NCBI GenBank assembly: GCA_934169575.1
Contig: CAKPOA010000001.1
Span: 1 to 64,000 of the forward strand
Origin: an uncultured Clostridia bacterium
GTDB lineage: Bacteria > Bacillota > Clostridia > TANB77 > CAG-508
DNA length: 64,000 bases
Direction of reading: 5' to 3'
A program made the position numbers and the translations under genes. The notes under the pieces were generated by a model. The model saw only the letters and a list, made by a program, of their open reading frames with translations. It was not told the origin of the DNA and ran no database searches. Of the stretch, positions 54,216 to 63,579 are shown piece after piece (within the stretch, counting starts at the first letter, position 1; each line of letters opens with the position of its first letter).

Positions 54216-55769
54216 TTATTCATGTACTTTATAGGTACAATTATAAATTTTTTCAGTAGAAATAGTTTTACCTCCCTGTTTTAAAATCCTATAAGTAGTT
54301 GATTTAATTGAAGATGATGTTTTACTTGTAATTTTTGCTGAAATTGATACATCATATTCTGTATCTTCTTTTATACCATATATACTAAATTTAGCCATTC
54401 CACCAGAGACAGAACATTTTATTTTAACAGCATAATTTCTTGTATTTTTAAATTTAAAATCTTTAGTACCATAAACAACTGTTGCATCTCTTCCTGCTGA
54501 AGAATATAATGGTACAAATTGATGATTATGAACTTCAACCATTTCCATATTTGATAATAATGCAGCATTAAATAGTGTTGTAGAAATTTGGCAAATCCCT
54601 CCTGCTAAACCAGTAGTTTCTTTTCCATTTTCATAAATTCCTGCCTCTTTATAACCTGCCGCAATAGTTCTTTTCCCTACAACTTTATTGTATGAAAATA
54701 CTTCCTCAGGCATTAAAACAGTCCCATTAATTTTAGCAGCAGCAAGTTTTAAATTGGTTACCCTATTTGTATTTGAGGTACTATATTTAGTAGAATATGT
54801 TGCAAGTAAATCTGGAAAAGCTTCAGATCCTATCATATTTGTTGTTACAGAAGGATAAACTGTTTTTAAAGGTATTTCACACTCATCTTCAGCATTTGCA
54901 ATCTCTTCTTTTGCCTTTTCTAATGATATTTTAAAATCCAACCCATTTGTTGATGGATGTACAGTATATGGATTTGTTGTATAATAAGCATCTGTTGGCT
55001 CTTTATACACTTCTTTATAAATCGTCTCAATGTCTATTTCCTTAGGACTTACAGGTGTCAGACTTAATTTAACAGGATTATTTAAATAGCTAAAATCTGA
55101 TATACTTTGTTTAATATCACTTGCAGTCTGCTCTGCATTTACAACATAACCATCATTTCCTTTTGTAATTATTAATTTTAAATCTTCAATATAATAACTA
55201 CTTTCAACAACAGCATTTGGTAAATCAGATGAAATATTATTTAAAGTTTTTAATAAAGTTTCATCATTTATTGAATATGTTGGAATTATATTTATATTAT
55301 TTACCATTGCACTAAAAATCTGATAATTATCTGTAACTATATTCCCATTTTTACCTATCTCATATGCATAATTTATTGCAGAATTTGTATCAAATTCTAA
55401 TCCCATTTCTGATGCACTTATATATGTCTCATAATCACCCTCTTTTAAACATATATTAGTATTTATTAATTTATCAAATGTTTCTGCTAATTTTTCTTTT
55501 GCTTCAGTTTTGGATAAATTTGAAACATCTACACCATAAATATATATCCCTTTTGCTATTACATTATTATATTTAAAATTATATATTGTAAATATAATAA
55601 AAATTATCAATAATATAGCAAGAAAAATACTTAAAAATATTCCAAAATACATTATTATTCTTTTAGGACTAGAATGCTGTTCTTCCATTTCCCATGTATT
55701 TTCCTCATTCTTGTCTTCTTTTTTCTTTTCGTCTTCTACTATCTCTACATTTTCTTCTTGTATAATCAT
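54216..55769 (-). CDS. VanW family membrane protein with PG-binding domains
   Basis: The 517-residue protein has an acidic cytoplasmic N-terminus, one membrane helix (about 38-63), repeated extracytoplasmic regions of the PG_binding_4 type (about 75-330) and a VanW domain (about 335-470; NRVTNLKLAAAKINGT, PEEVFSYN, GGICQISTTLFNAAL). It is probably attached to the cell wall; VanW function is unknown despite its discovery near vancomycin-resistance genes. GGAGA lies before the ATG. Confidence 0.92.
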   Translation of the reverse strand: MIIQEENVEIVEDEKKKEDKNEENTWEMEEQHSSPKRIIMYFGIFLSIFLAILLIIFIIFTIYNFKYNNVIAKGIYIYGVDVSNLSKTEAKEKLAETFDKLINTNICLKEGDYETYISASEMGLEFDTNSAINYAYEIGKNGNIVTDNYQIFSAMVNNINIIPTYSINDETLLKTLNNISSDLPNAVVESSYYIEDLKLIITKGNDGYVVNAEQTASDIKQSISDFSYLNNPVKLSLTPVSPKEIDIETIYKEVYKEPTDAYYTTNPYTVHPSTNGLDFKISLEKAKEEIANAEDECEIPLKTVYPSVTTNMIGSEAFPDLLATYSTKYSTSNTNRVTNLKLAAAKINGTVLMPEEVFSYNKVVGKRTIAAGYKEAGIYENGKETTGLAGGICQISTTLFNAALLSNMEMVEVHNHQFVPLYSSAGRDATVVYGTKDFKFKNTRNYAVKIKCSVSGGMAKFSIYGIKEDTEYDVSISAKITSKTSSSIKSTTYRILKQGGKTISTEKIYNCTYKVHE

Positions 55770-55837
55770 TTTTTTCTCCTAATTAAAAATATTACATATA
55801 TTAATTTATAATATTTTCAATAATTTGTCAATGGATT

Positions 55838-56368
55838 TTAACGAATTTCACAATATTCCTCATTTAGTTGATTTTTAGTTTCTCCATTTATTGTGAATTT
55901 AATTGAATTTACTTCATTTAATTGTGTTAAAGAATTTAAAATACAATTTATCATATTATATTTTTGTGTATCATCTTGATAATTTAATATTTCTTCAGAA
56001 AAATTCAAAATAACACAATTTTTTTCTAATTTTGCATCAATTATTCTTGTTTTTTCAGGAAATACTGATTGCAAATTTTCATTTTGTGGTCCATCAATTA
56101 AATATTGTACAATTAATTGATATGGATTATTTAATAATTCACTTGAATCAATTAATTTTCCTTCAGATTTTATTGTTTGAGTTTCTTTATCTAAATAATA
56201 TAACGTAATTATTGTTTCTCTTAATTGTTTATCACTTATTTCCTCTTGTGGTGTATATTCTTCAATTTTCGAATTTTCTCCATTTATTTTATTATTGTTA
56301 AAAATAACAAATATTATTCCTCCAATAATAACTAATAAAATAATTAAAATAATAATCTTCTTTTTCAT
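55838..56368 (-). CDS. GerMN domain protein
   Basis: A 176-residue protein with an N-terminal membrane anchor (4-22) and a GerMN domain (about 50-170; TIITLYYLDKETQ, NPYQLIVQYLIDGPQNENL, NCVILNFSEEI). GerM-type domains occur in spore germination and sporulation-complex proteins. There is no lipobox cysteine, so it is a signal-anchored protein. It is followed by the VanW gene 68 bp away and may share a transcript. Confidence 0.85.
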   Translation of the reverse strand: MKKKIIILIILLVIIGGIIFVIFNNNKINGENSKIEEYTPQEEISDKQLRETIITLYYLDKETQTIKSEGKLIDSSELLNNPYQLIVQYLIDGPQNENLQSVFPEKTRIIDAKLEKNCVILNFSEEILNYQDDTQKYNMINCILNSLTQLNEVNSIKFTINGETKNQLNEEYCEIR

Positions 56369-56439
56369 TTTTCAATCTTTCCTTTCTCTTTTTTGTTTTG
56401 TAATAATTATTATAAATCTGTCCAAATTAGAACTATAAT

Positions 56440-56478
56440 AAAAAAATAATTAGAAAAAATTTCTAATTATTTTTTTTA
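56440..56478 (-). terminator. terminator of the ABC exporter operon
   Basis: AAAAAATAATTAGAAA pairs with TTTCTAATTATTTTTT. The surrounding 100 bp is almost pure A/T. Confidence 0.7.
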
Positions 56479-56578
56479 TTAATTTTATTTAATTATTTTT
56501 TTATTTTAATTTATTTTTTAATTAATTATTTTTAATTAATTTTATTCATTTTTTATTTAATTATTTTCTAATTAATTT

Positions 56579-58264
56579 TTATTTTATTTTTTTAAATAAT
56601 TTTTTATTATTTTTATTAATAATTAAATTAATTATTAATAAAATAAAAATCAATAAAATCGCAAAAATAATTAATGATTTATTTAAATTAAAATTATTAA
56701 AAATATTTTTTATATAAATTAAAAATAAAATATTTAAAATAATTAAAGAATATTGAAATAATTTATTTTTATTATTTTGTAAAATTTCATATTCATATTT
56801 CCAATTAATTTTCGGATTTATTAAATCAATAAATGTTAAAATAAAACTATTTATAATATTTAATAAAAAAGCTAAAATAAATATAATAAAAATATAATTA
56901 TTTTGTAATCCAGAAATATTAAAATATAATGTTCCTAAAATTAAAATAGTTGAAATTGTATTTATTAAAATTTGAGGAATATTTTTATAAATAAATTGTT
57001 TATATAAACTAATTGGCAATAATTTTATAATGTATGCATCTGAACCCTCCCTAGAAAAAGCAGTTATAGAAGAGTAATTGAATAATCCAACAAATTGTGT
57101 TAATCCTAATATTAAACAAATAGCTTCAATATCTAAACTTAAATTTTCTAATAAATTTTTATTTTCTTCAATATTTAAAAATTGAATAAATTTTGGTGTA
57201 ATAATAATTATTAAAATACATGACAAAATTGTTGTTAATATTACAGGATAAATTTGTTGCAAAAAAAATGCTGGATTTTTAAAAATATTTTTTATTTCTT
57301 TTTTTATATACGCAATATTTTTATTATTTTTTTTCAATTTATTTTTTAAATTTATTTTTTTATTTTTATTATTTTTTTCATAATAATTATTTTTTAATAA
57401 TTGTTTTAAATATATTTTATTTCCGAAAAATATAAAAATAATTAATCCAATTAAATTAATTAAAATTAATTTAATTAAATAAAAAATTATTTTAAAAATA
57501 TTTTTTTCAATTAATAAATTAGTAATTGGATTAATTACAATAAAATAATTATTTATATTTATTATTTTTTCATTAATTAAATTTAACATATTTCTTGTTT
57601 GTTCAATTGTGTCTGTATTTCCTATATCATTTATTATATATTTAATTCCAAAATTAATAAAAATAAATAAAATTAATATTGCAATAAATGAAATAATTAA
57701 TTGCATTAAATCTTTATTTTTAAATAATTTAATTATTTTCATTAAAATCATCATAAAACTACTAATTATTAATAAAATAAATATTGGAAAAATAATTAAT
57801 GAAATAATTAAATTAATAAAATACAATATTCCCATATTTGTATAAATTCCATAAATAATAAATGGTAATAATGCAAAAATTAATTCTGTTCCATAAATTA
57901 TAGAAACTAATGTATTAAATTTTGCAAGTAATATTTCTCTAGGTTTAAATGGCATATATAATATATTTTCCATATTTTTAGAATAATAAAAAATATTTGT
58001 TGCTAATATTATAGTCTGCATAATTATTAATATTGCATTAAATAAAAAATATCCATTTAAAAATATTTCAGGTTTTCCAATTTTAATTAAATAATTTATC
58101 ACTTCATAACTTATATAAGATAAACCAATAAATAAAATAATTATTGCCCATAATAATGGAGATCTTATATTTATTTTATTTTTTTCTTTATTAATTAAAT
58201 TAAAATTATTATTTTGAATAATAAATATTTTACTTAAATTAATTATATTTTTTAATTTATTCAA
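56579..58264 (-). CDS. ABC transporter permease, extremely AT-rich
   Basis: The 561-residue protein has about 12 hydrophobic segments and a long lysine/asparagine loop (about 295-320). It lacks named motifs beyond the ABC-2/EcsB-like layout with SREGSDAYIIKLLPIS, a motif of this permease group. Codons are almost exclusively A/T, so Ile, Asn, Lys and Leu dominate. It overlaps the ATPase gene by four bases (ATGA), showing translational coupling. The substrate is unknown. Confidence 0.85.
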   Translation of the reverse strand: MNKLKNIINLSKIFIIQNNNFNLINKEKNKINIRSPLLWAIIILFIGLSYISYEVINYLIKIGKPEIFLNGYFLFNAILIIMQTIILATNIFYYSKNMENILYMPFKPREILLAKFNTLVSIIYGTELIFALLPFIIYGIYTNMGILYFINLIISLIIFPIFILLIISSFMMILMKIIKLFKNKDLMQLIISFIAILILFIFINFGIKYIINDIGNTDTIEQTRNMLNLINEKIININNYFIVINPITNLLIEKNIFKIIFYLIKLILINLIGLIIFIFFGNKIYLKQLLKNNYYEKNNKNKKINLKNKLKKNNKNIAYIKKEIKNIFKNPAFFLQQIYPVILTTILSCILIIIITPKFIQFLNIEENKNLLENLSLDIEAICLILGLTQFVGLFNYSSITAFSREGSDAYIIKLLPISLYKQFIYKNIPQILINTISTILILGTLYFNISGLQNNYIFIIFILAFLLNIINSFILTFIDLINPKINWKYEYEILQNNKNKLFQYSLIILNILFLIYIKNIFNNFNLNKSLIIFAILLIFILLIINLIINKNNKKLFKKIK

Positions 58265-58992
58265 TTTTCTTCTCCTTTTATTATATTTATAAAAATATCT
58301 TCTAAAGAATTATTTTCTGGATATTTTTCTTTTAATCTTTCCAAAGTACCAACATAAATTAATTTTCCTTTATTTATTATTCCAACTCTATCACATAATT
58401 TTTCTGCAATTTCTAAAATATGTGTTGAAAAAAACACAGTATTTCCTTTTTCAGCATATTCTCTCATAATATTTTTTAAATCAAATGTGCTTTTAGGATC
58501 TAAACCTGTAATTGGCTCATCTAAAATTAAATTTTTAGGCTCGTGTAATAATGCACCAATAATAATTATTTTTTGTCTCATACCATGAGAATATTTTTCA
58601 ATTCTATTATTTAATTCATTTTCCATTTCAAAAATTTTGCTATATTTTTCAACATTTTCTATTCTTTTCTCTACAGGCACTCCATATGCATCTGCAATAA
58701 ATTTTAAATATTCAATACCTCTTAATTTTAAAAATGTATCTGGATTATCAAGCACCACACCTAATTTTTCTTTAGCTCCTACAGGATTTTCCTCTATATT
58801 AATATTATCAATTAATATTTTTCCTTCATCTATCTCTAATATTCCTGTCATCATTTTTATTGTTGTTGTTTTTCCTGCTCCATTTAACCCTATAAATCCA
58901 AATATCTCTCCATCTTTTATTTTTAAATTTAACTTATCTATTACTTTTTCACCTTTTTTGTATGATTTTGATACATTTTTTATTTCTATCAT
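58261..58992 (-). CDS. ABC transporter ATP-binding protein
   Basis: A 243-residue ATPase with Walker A GLNGAGKTT, signature YSHGMRQK (a variant seen in EcsA-like exporters), Walker B NLILDEPITGLD and H-loop FSTHIL. Partner of the overlapping permease gene. AGGAG precedes the ATG. The composition is less extreme than in the permease. Confidence 0.92.
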   Translation of the reverse strand: MIEIKNVSKSYKKGEKVIDKLNLKIKDGEIFGFIGLNGAGKTTTIKMMTGILEIDEGKILIDNINIEENPVGAKEKLGVVLDNPDTFLKLRGIEYLKFIADAYGVPVEKRIENVEKYSKIFEMENELNNRIEKYSHGMRQKIIIIGALLHEPKNLILDEPITGLDPKSTFDLKNIMREYAEKGNTVFFSTHILEIAEKLCDRVGIINKGKLIYVGTLERLKEKYPENNSLEDIFINIIKGEEN

Positions 58993-59102
58993 ATTTTCTT
59001 TTCTCCTAATTTTTTTCTTATTATATCATTTTTTTTATTTAAAATCCATAGTTTTTATTATTTAAATATAAAATGAGTTACTACTATGAAAACTAAAATT
59101 AT

Positions 59103-59130
59103 CCCCTATGAAAATCAATCTTCATAGGAG
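59103..59130 (-). terminator. hairpin after Rpn copy 2
   Basis: CCCCTATGAA pairs with TTCATAGGAG; it corresponds in position to the terminator behind Rpn copy 1, though the sequence differs and the T tract is poor. Confidence 0.6.
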
Positions 59131-59162
59131 ATATACAATACATTATACAAAATATTATTCAT

Positions 59163-59990
59163 TTATTTTAATGTTTCTATTTCTTCTTCTGTTAAATTTG
59201 TAATTTCAGAGATTTGTTTTATTGGCATTTGTATTTCCAAAAGTTTTTTTGCAATTTCAAATGATTTTTCTCTTTTTCCTTCATCTTTTGCATAATTAAT
59301 ATCAGAGTTATAGTCTAATTCCCAGATTTCTCTTAATTCTGCAAGTCTTCTTACTGCTGCATCTCCTGTTAAATAATTCATTTCTTCTCTTGCTTTCTGC
59401 AAAGTTTGATTTTTTTCCTCTGCCATTTTTACCAACTCCTTTTCCTCATCATCTAAAAATAGGAGCCATTGCTCTATTTTATTGTTAATATTCTTATGTT
59501 TTTTTCTAAACTTTGGAAGTTCTATAAACCACCATTCAATATTATCAATAACTATTTCTTCTCTATGTTCGTCAAGAACTATTGCTGTTTTATGAATATA
59601 TTCATCATATTTTTTAAACATATTATATCCAAGTATATTTATTAATATTATCTTTTTTATACTTCGATAATCTTCTCCTCTTGATGTTTCTCTTGACATT
59701 ATTTTAGATGCATAAAATGTTGTTCTAACTTCCATATTGTGATTATTTCTTACTTGCATTTCAATATTGGCAATTACTCCATCATTTAATATAGCTTGAA
59801 TATCAAGTCTTCCACCTTTTTCTTCGACTGAAAGCTGTTCTAAGTTCACATCTTCCTGTATCTCGATTTTTGTGATTTTAATTTTTAATAGGGCTTCTAA
59901 AAAATCTATTAAAAATTCTTCATTTCCTTTTTTGCCAAAAAATGCTTTAAAGATGATGTCATTTTTTAAATTTAATTTTTTATTATTCAT
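59163..59990 (-). CDS. Rpn family recombination-promoting nuclease / PD-(D/E)XK transposase-like protein (copy 2)
   Basis: A 275-residue near-copy of the protein at 685-1578. Residues 1-230 differ at only a handful of positions and the nuclease residues D63, E77 and Q79 are kept. The linker is shorter (KDEGKREKSFEIAKK) and the last residues differ, so the two copies have diverged mainly in the tail. The upstream 330 bp is shared too. Same family role as copy 1. The gene is next to a MITE and near the conjugation genes. Confidence 0.85.
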   Translation of the reverse strand: MNNKKLNLKNDIIFKAFFGKKGNEEFLIDFLEALLKIKITKIEIQEDVNLEQLSVEEKGGRLDIQAILNDGVIANIEMQVRNNHNMEVRTTFYASKIMSRETSRGEDYRSIKKIILINILGYNMFKKYDEYIHKTAIVLDEHREEIVIDNIEWWFIELPKFRKKHKNINNKIEQWLLFLDDEEKELVKMAEEKNQTLQKAREEMNYLTGDAAVRRLAELREIWELDYNSDINYAKDEGKREKSFEIAKKLLEIQMPIKQISEITNLTEEEIETLK

Positions 59991-60318
59991 TTTCTTTTCT
60001 TTCTATCTTATCACAGTTGCCTTTGTTTAGCAATAGTTTTAAGAAACTTTTTATATTTGCAACAAATATTATAACTATTACTTATATTTAAAAATAAAAC
60101 ATTTCCTCCTTTCTTTTTTTACTAAATCAATTTGAATTTTTTAGATATTTTTAGAATTTAACAATATCTTGAATTTTTGATTAAAATTTTTGAATAAATT
60201 TTCTTTACTTAAAATTAATATCTGAATTTATTGCAATATTTAAAATATTTATTGCATACAGATATATTACCATAAAATGGAAATTATTGCAATAGCTTTT
60301 TTAAAATAAATACAAAAC
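59163..60318 (-). repeat. inverted duplication, copy 2
   Basis: Reverse complement match to 355-1570, covering the Rpn gene and its leader. The shared region ends about 12 bp from the MITE at 60331. The 594-bp gap upstream of the Rpn gene is made of this leader and the MITE. Confidence 0.85.
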
Positions 60319-60330
60319 ACTGTTAAAAAT

Positions 60331-60540
60331 GTTACTAGTCAGCCTTAGAGTCATTTAAATCTAAATATGTATATAAAATTATTTTTAAATACTGCGTAAG
60401 CGATCAAACGAATGAAATGAGTGCGATTGGAGCAATTTTCATTATATTAATTTTTTAATATGGAAATTGCAACTGCAAAGTATGTAAAAATAATTTTATA
60501 TACATATTTAAGTTATAAATTTAAAAAGCTGACTAGTAAC
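60331..60540. mobile_element. 210-bp MITE with 8-bp target duplication
   Basis: The ends are inverted repeats: GTTACTAGTCAGC at left and GCTGACTAGTAAC at right. After a short variable stretch a perfect 26-bp inverted match (TAAATATGTATATAAAAT...) follows on each side, giving arms of about 57 bp. The element is flanked on both sides by TTAAAAAT (60323-60330 and 60541-60548), an 8-bp direct repeat as left by transposition. The interior has no coding sequence, so it is non-autonomous. Confidence 0.85.
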
Positions 60541-60542
60541 TT

Positions 60543-60581
60543 AAAAATAGCGAATTAGAAAATTTCTAATTCACTATTTTT
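60543..60581 (-). terminator. terminator at the edge of the conjugation module
   Basis: AAAAATAGCGAATTAGAAA pairs with TTTCTAATTCACTATTTTT (one mismatch-like G-A change). It ends the VirB6-like gene on the reverse strand and begins inside the MITE target duplication. Confidence 0.8.
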
Positions 60582-60584
60582 ATT

Positions 60585-63161
60585 TTAAGCTTTTACTTTT
60601 TTAGAATATTTTAGATAATTATTAACAAATTTCATTGCACTTTTGGTTTCTTTATCACTATAATCATTTTCTTTTTGCATCTTCTTTTCTAGAGCCTCTA
60701 TATCTGCTTCCTTAGATTTAGAATTAAATCCATACATTTGTTCATGGTGATATCCTTGGAATGCAGCTTGTCTTGCCAATTTCTTTTTCTCTGCACTATC
60801 ACTGTTATATTCATTTGCATATGCTTTTTCTGCTACATTTTCAAGATCTAACATTGTGTCAACATCATTAATCTTGTTATCTGCATAGAATGGTACAATT
60901 TCTTCAAGATATTTTTTAGCATCATTTCTATCAAGATCTTTTTCTTTTTCAATAGTACTAATGTTATTTGCATCCTCCATCATTTCTTTCTGTTTACGTA
61001 AAGCTTGTCTTCTATCATATTCTTCATTTCCATACATTGCTCTGTTCATTTCTTCTGGAACTCCCTCTACTGCAAGATCATTTCCTATTACATCAGCATA
61101 TTTTCTTAAGCTATATAATGCTGCTCCTGCACCAGCTCCGTATTTAACTGCATTTCCTGCATCTCCACTTGCAGCACCTGCTGCAGTACCAACTAATGCA
61201 CCCGCTGCAGCAATTGGAGCTCCTATTGCAATTCTAGCCATTCTCTTTATTGGTCTTCCTTCTGCTAAACTTCTTTTCCATTTTTGTTTCATTCCATCTT
61301 TCCAGGCATCTTTTCCTGCTACAAAACCTTTTGCAACTTTAGTACCAGCAATACGTTTTCTTATTTTTTCCCATCTACTTGTTTGTTCACTTGATGGTGG
61401 AGTTGATTGTGGACTTGATGTTTTCCTTTTTACAACTGCACCTGTTGGACCTCTTTTTATATTTCGAACTGGCGGACTTGATATTTTCCTTTTTATGGTT
61501 GCACCTGTTGGGCCTCTTTTTATGTTCCTATTTTTTGAATTATCAGTGGTTTCTTTTCTTTTTAATCTAGGAATTGATTTTTTATCATTTGATTCTAAAT
61601 CTGGAAGAGCTTTCGATGTATGAATTCCTGCATTAGCAGATTTATTACTTGAATCTCCAGAACCTCCTGAAGAACCTCCACTTCCTGATGGTCCTTTAGG
61701 TCCACGTCCAGCAATCCATTTTAGTCCCCCCATAACCATAGCTGCTCCTGCTGCTCCACCAAATACTCCAGGTGTACTTGCTTTTCCAAAATTAAACATT
61801 TGCCTTAATACTTTTTCCGCTGGAACCATAAATCCCATTGCAACAATTGCATAGATCATATTTGTCGTTGCAAGCTCTATAGCACTTGATATTAAAACTG
61901 TATATAGCAATAAGTGCATAGGCTGCATTAACAAATTAAATGTATATTCTTTAAACCAATAATTAAATCCTTGTGCCTGACCATCATTTACTTTATCAAT
62001 TGGGTATGTTAAAGCAACAAGTGGTGCAATTATTGTTAAAAATGCCATATATATTACCCTTTTTAAATATGTAATTGAAAAGACAAATAAATATATTACC
62101 ATTATAGCAAATAATACTGTATATCCTATATATGCTGAACTATTGCTTTTATTAGCCTGAACATCAAATCTTAATTTTCCCATTAAGTTTGTTTGAATAT
62201 ATAAATAATTGTTTGCTTTTAATACAGACTGAGGAGTTAAATCTGCATTTGCTTTTATATTATCAACATCAGTTACTTCATAAATTTTAAAATTTGATTC
62301 GTCTAATTCGCTTTCTATTGTTCCATCTGGATCCTCTATTCCCTGAATATACATATGTGGATTTATAGTAGATAACATATCTGTTAATTTGTCAGCCATC
62401 TTATTTGCAAAAACCATTCCATAATGCATCATAAATAATATGACCATTCCCATAACCCAGTCACCTAGCATTTGCTTATATTTTGCTTTATCACTAGCAG
62501 TTGAACTAAGTAAAATCCTAATTCCCATATATACTAATACAGACATCATTCCAACTAATGCAACAATTAATATTCTATAATACCAATTAGCTACTGTACT
62601 TTGTAATTCATAACTCAATGCATGTATCCCTTCGCTACTATTACTTTCACCATAAGACGCTGATGTAGATGAATTATATGATACGGTAACATTAAAATCT
62701 TTTGAATTTTGCGTTTCTTCTGTGACTTTGTATGTTCCAGATATATTTCCATTAGTAAATACATAATAAGTAATATTTTTATACCATGATCCGCTTTCAT
62801 TCAATGTTGTTGTTTCCATATCAGCTTTATGATCTTTTTTTATTATTTTTGCTAAGCTTAAATTTGAATTTTTATTTTTCAATTTTGAATTTAAAGAATT
62901 TAATTCATCACTCTTTTTATATTTTCCATTATCTTTTTGTAATTTTGCACTCCCTATATCTTCCCAATCTGTTGGTGGCTCATAATCTGTCAACCAGCTA
63001 TAATCTACAGTTTCATCAGTTGGGTCGAAAAAGTTTACATCAAATAAAGGAATTTGTCCTTTAAATATGGCTTCTGGTGTTATTGAATAAATTGGTATAT
63101 CAATATCTCCATCAAAAGAATCCTTATTATAAACACTTGCTCCAACATATATGCCGAGCAA
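60585..63161 (-). CDS. VirB6/TrbL-like conjugation membrane protein, main part
   Basis: The 858-residue reading has six or seven membrane helices between residues 180 and 470 (VALVGMMSVLVYMGIRILLS, DWVMGMVILFMMHYGM, YLKRVIYMAFLTIIAPLVAL), then a Gly/Ala-rich helix pair and a long charged C-terminal region. It matches the type IV secretion membrane component of clostridial conjugative elements. Its start (a TTG at 63161) is only a consequence of a frame change: the preceding frame carries the expected N-terminal part. Two RNIKRGPTGA repeats lie in the tail. Confidence 0.75.
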   Translation of the reverse strand: MLGIYVGASVYNKDSFDGDIDIPIYSITPEAIFKGQIPLFDVNFFDPTDETVDYSWLTDYEPPTDWEDIGSAKLQKDNGKYKKSDELNSLNSKLKNKNSNLSLAKIIKKDHKADMETTTLNESGSWYKNITYYVFTNGNISGTYKVTEETQNSKDFNVTVSYNSSTSASYGESNSSEGIHALSYELQSTVANWYYRILIVALVGMMSVLVYMGIRILLSSTASDKAKYKQMLGDWVMGMVILFMMHYGMVFANKMADKLTDMLSTINPHMYIQGIEDPDGTIESELDESNFKIYEVTDVDNIKANADLTPQSVLKANNYLYIQTNLMGKLRFDVQANKSNSSAYIGYTVLFAIMVIYLFVFSITYLKRVIYMAFLTIIAPLVALTYPIDKVNDGQAQGFNYWFKEYTFNLLMQPMHLLLYTVLISSAIELATTNMIYAIVAMGFMVPAEKVLRQMFNFGKASTPGVFGGAAGAAMVMGGLKWIAGRGPKGPSGSGGSSGGSGDSSNKSANAGIHTSKALPDLESNDKKSIPRLKRKETTDNSKNRNIKRGPTGATIKRKISSPPVRNIKRGPTGAVVKRKTSSPQSTPPSSEQTSRWEKIRKRIAGTKVAKGFVAGKDAWKDGMKQKWKRSLAEGRPIKRMARIAIGAPIAAAGALVGTAAGAASGDAGNAVKYGAGAGAALYSLRKYADVIGNDLAVEGVPEEMNRAMYGNEEYDRRQALRKQKEMMEDANNISTIEKEKDLDRNDAKKYLEEIVPFYADNKINDVDTMLDLENVAEKAYANEYNSDSAEKKKLARQAAFQGYHHEQMYGFNSKSKEADIEALEKKMQKENDYSDKETKSAMKFVNNYLKYSKKVKA

Positions 63162-63558
63162 ATGTTCCTAATACAAATAAAGATCCTAATGTTGTATATG
63201 CTACTGCTGATAATCCTCCTGCAATTGCTGCAAGTCCGACTCCTCCAGTTCCAATTACAAAAGCACCTACAGCCAATGATACAAATATTGTTCCTAAAAT
63301 CTTACCAATTTTTTTTAATGTACTATTTGTATCCACCGTTATAATCGTAGTATCTTGTTTAATCAAAACCTTATGTAAAACATTAGTCACACCATCGCCA
63401 AACCATACTACAAAAGAGCAAATAGGTTTCATTAAAGTACCACCAATATGATCATCTGCAGCCTCAACATTTTTAGGTGCCACAAAAGCTAAACACAAAA
63501 CAGCGAGAAATACTATAACTAATTTTTTCCATATATTTGCATTCGCAAAAATTTTCAT
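63127..63558 (-). CDS. N-terminal part of the VirB6/TrbL-like protein, or a separate exported small protein
   Basis: A 143-residue reading with a signal peptide (about 12-33, ending near VEAADD) and two hydrophobic segments (about 85-135). It overlaps the following reading by 35 bp. In related conjugation proteins I recall this AAD...GG...P module is continuous with the IYSITPEAIFKGQIPLFDV region, so both readings are probably one gene split by a frameshift. Removing one C in GCTCGGCA near 63157 would join them. GAGGAAAG precedes the ATG. Confidence 0.65.
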   Translation of the reverse strand: MKIFANANIWKKLVIVFLAVLCLAFVAPKNVEAADDHIGGTLMKPICSFVVWFGDGVTNVLHKVLIKQDTTIITVDTNSTLKKIGKILGTIFVSLAVGAFVIGTGGVGLAAIAGGLSAVAYTTLGSLFVLGTFARHICWSKCL

Positions 63559-63579
63559 TTCTTTCCTCCTAATTTTACG

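Noticed and set aside
54216..55769. VanW as evidence for a vancomycin-resistance locus
   Set aside because: No van ligase, dehydrogenase or dipeptidase is nearby; VanW-domain proteins are common in sensitive Clostridia.
60080..60110. Four-codon leader peptide before Rpn copy 2
   Set aside because: The ATG is missing in copy 1, so it is probably chance.
60961..61623. Long forward-strand reading opposite the VirB6-like gene
   Set aside because: A shadow of the reverse-strand gene, caused by its Ala/Gly-rich region; no ribosome binding site.
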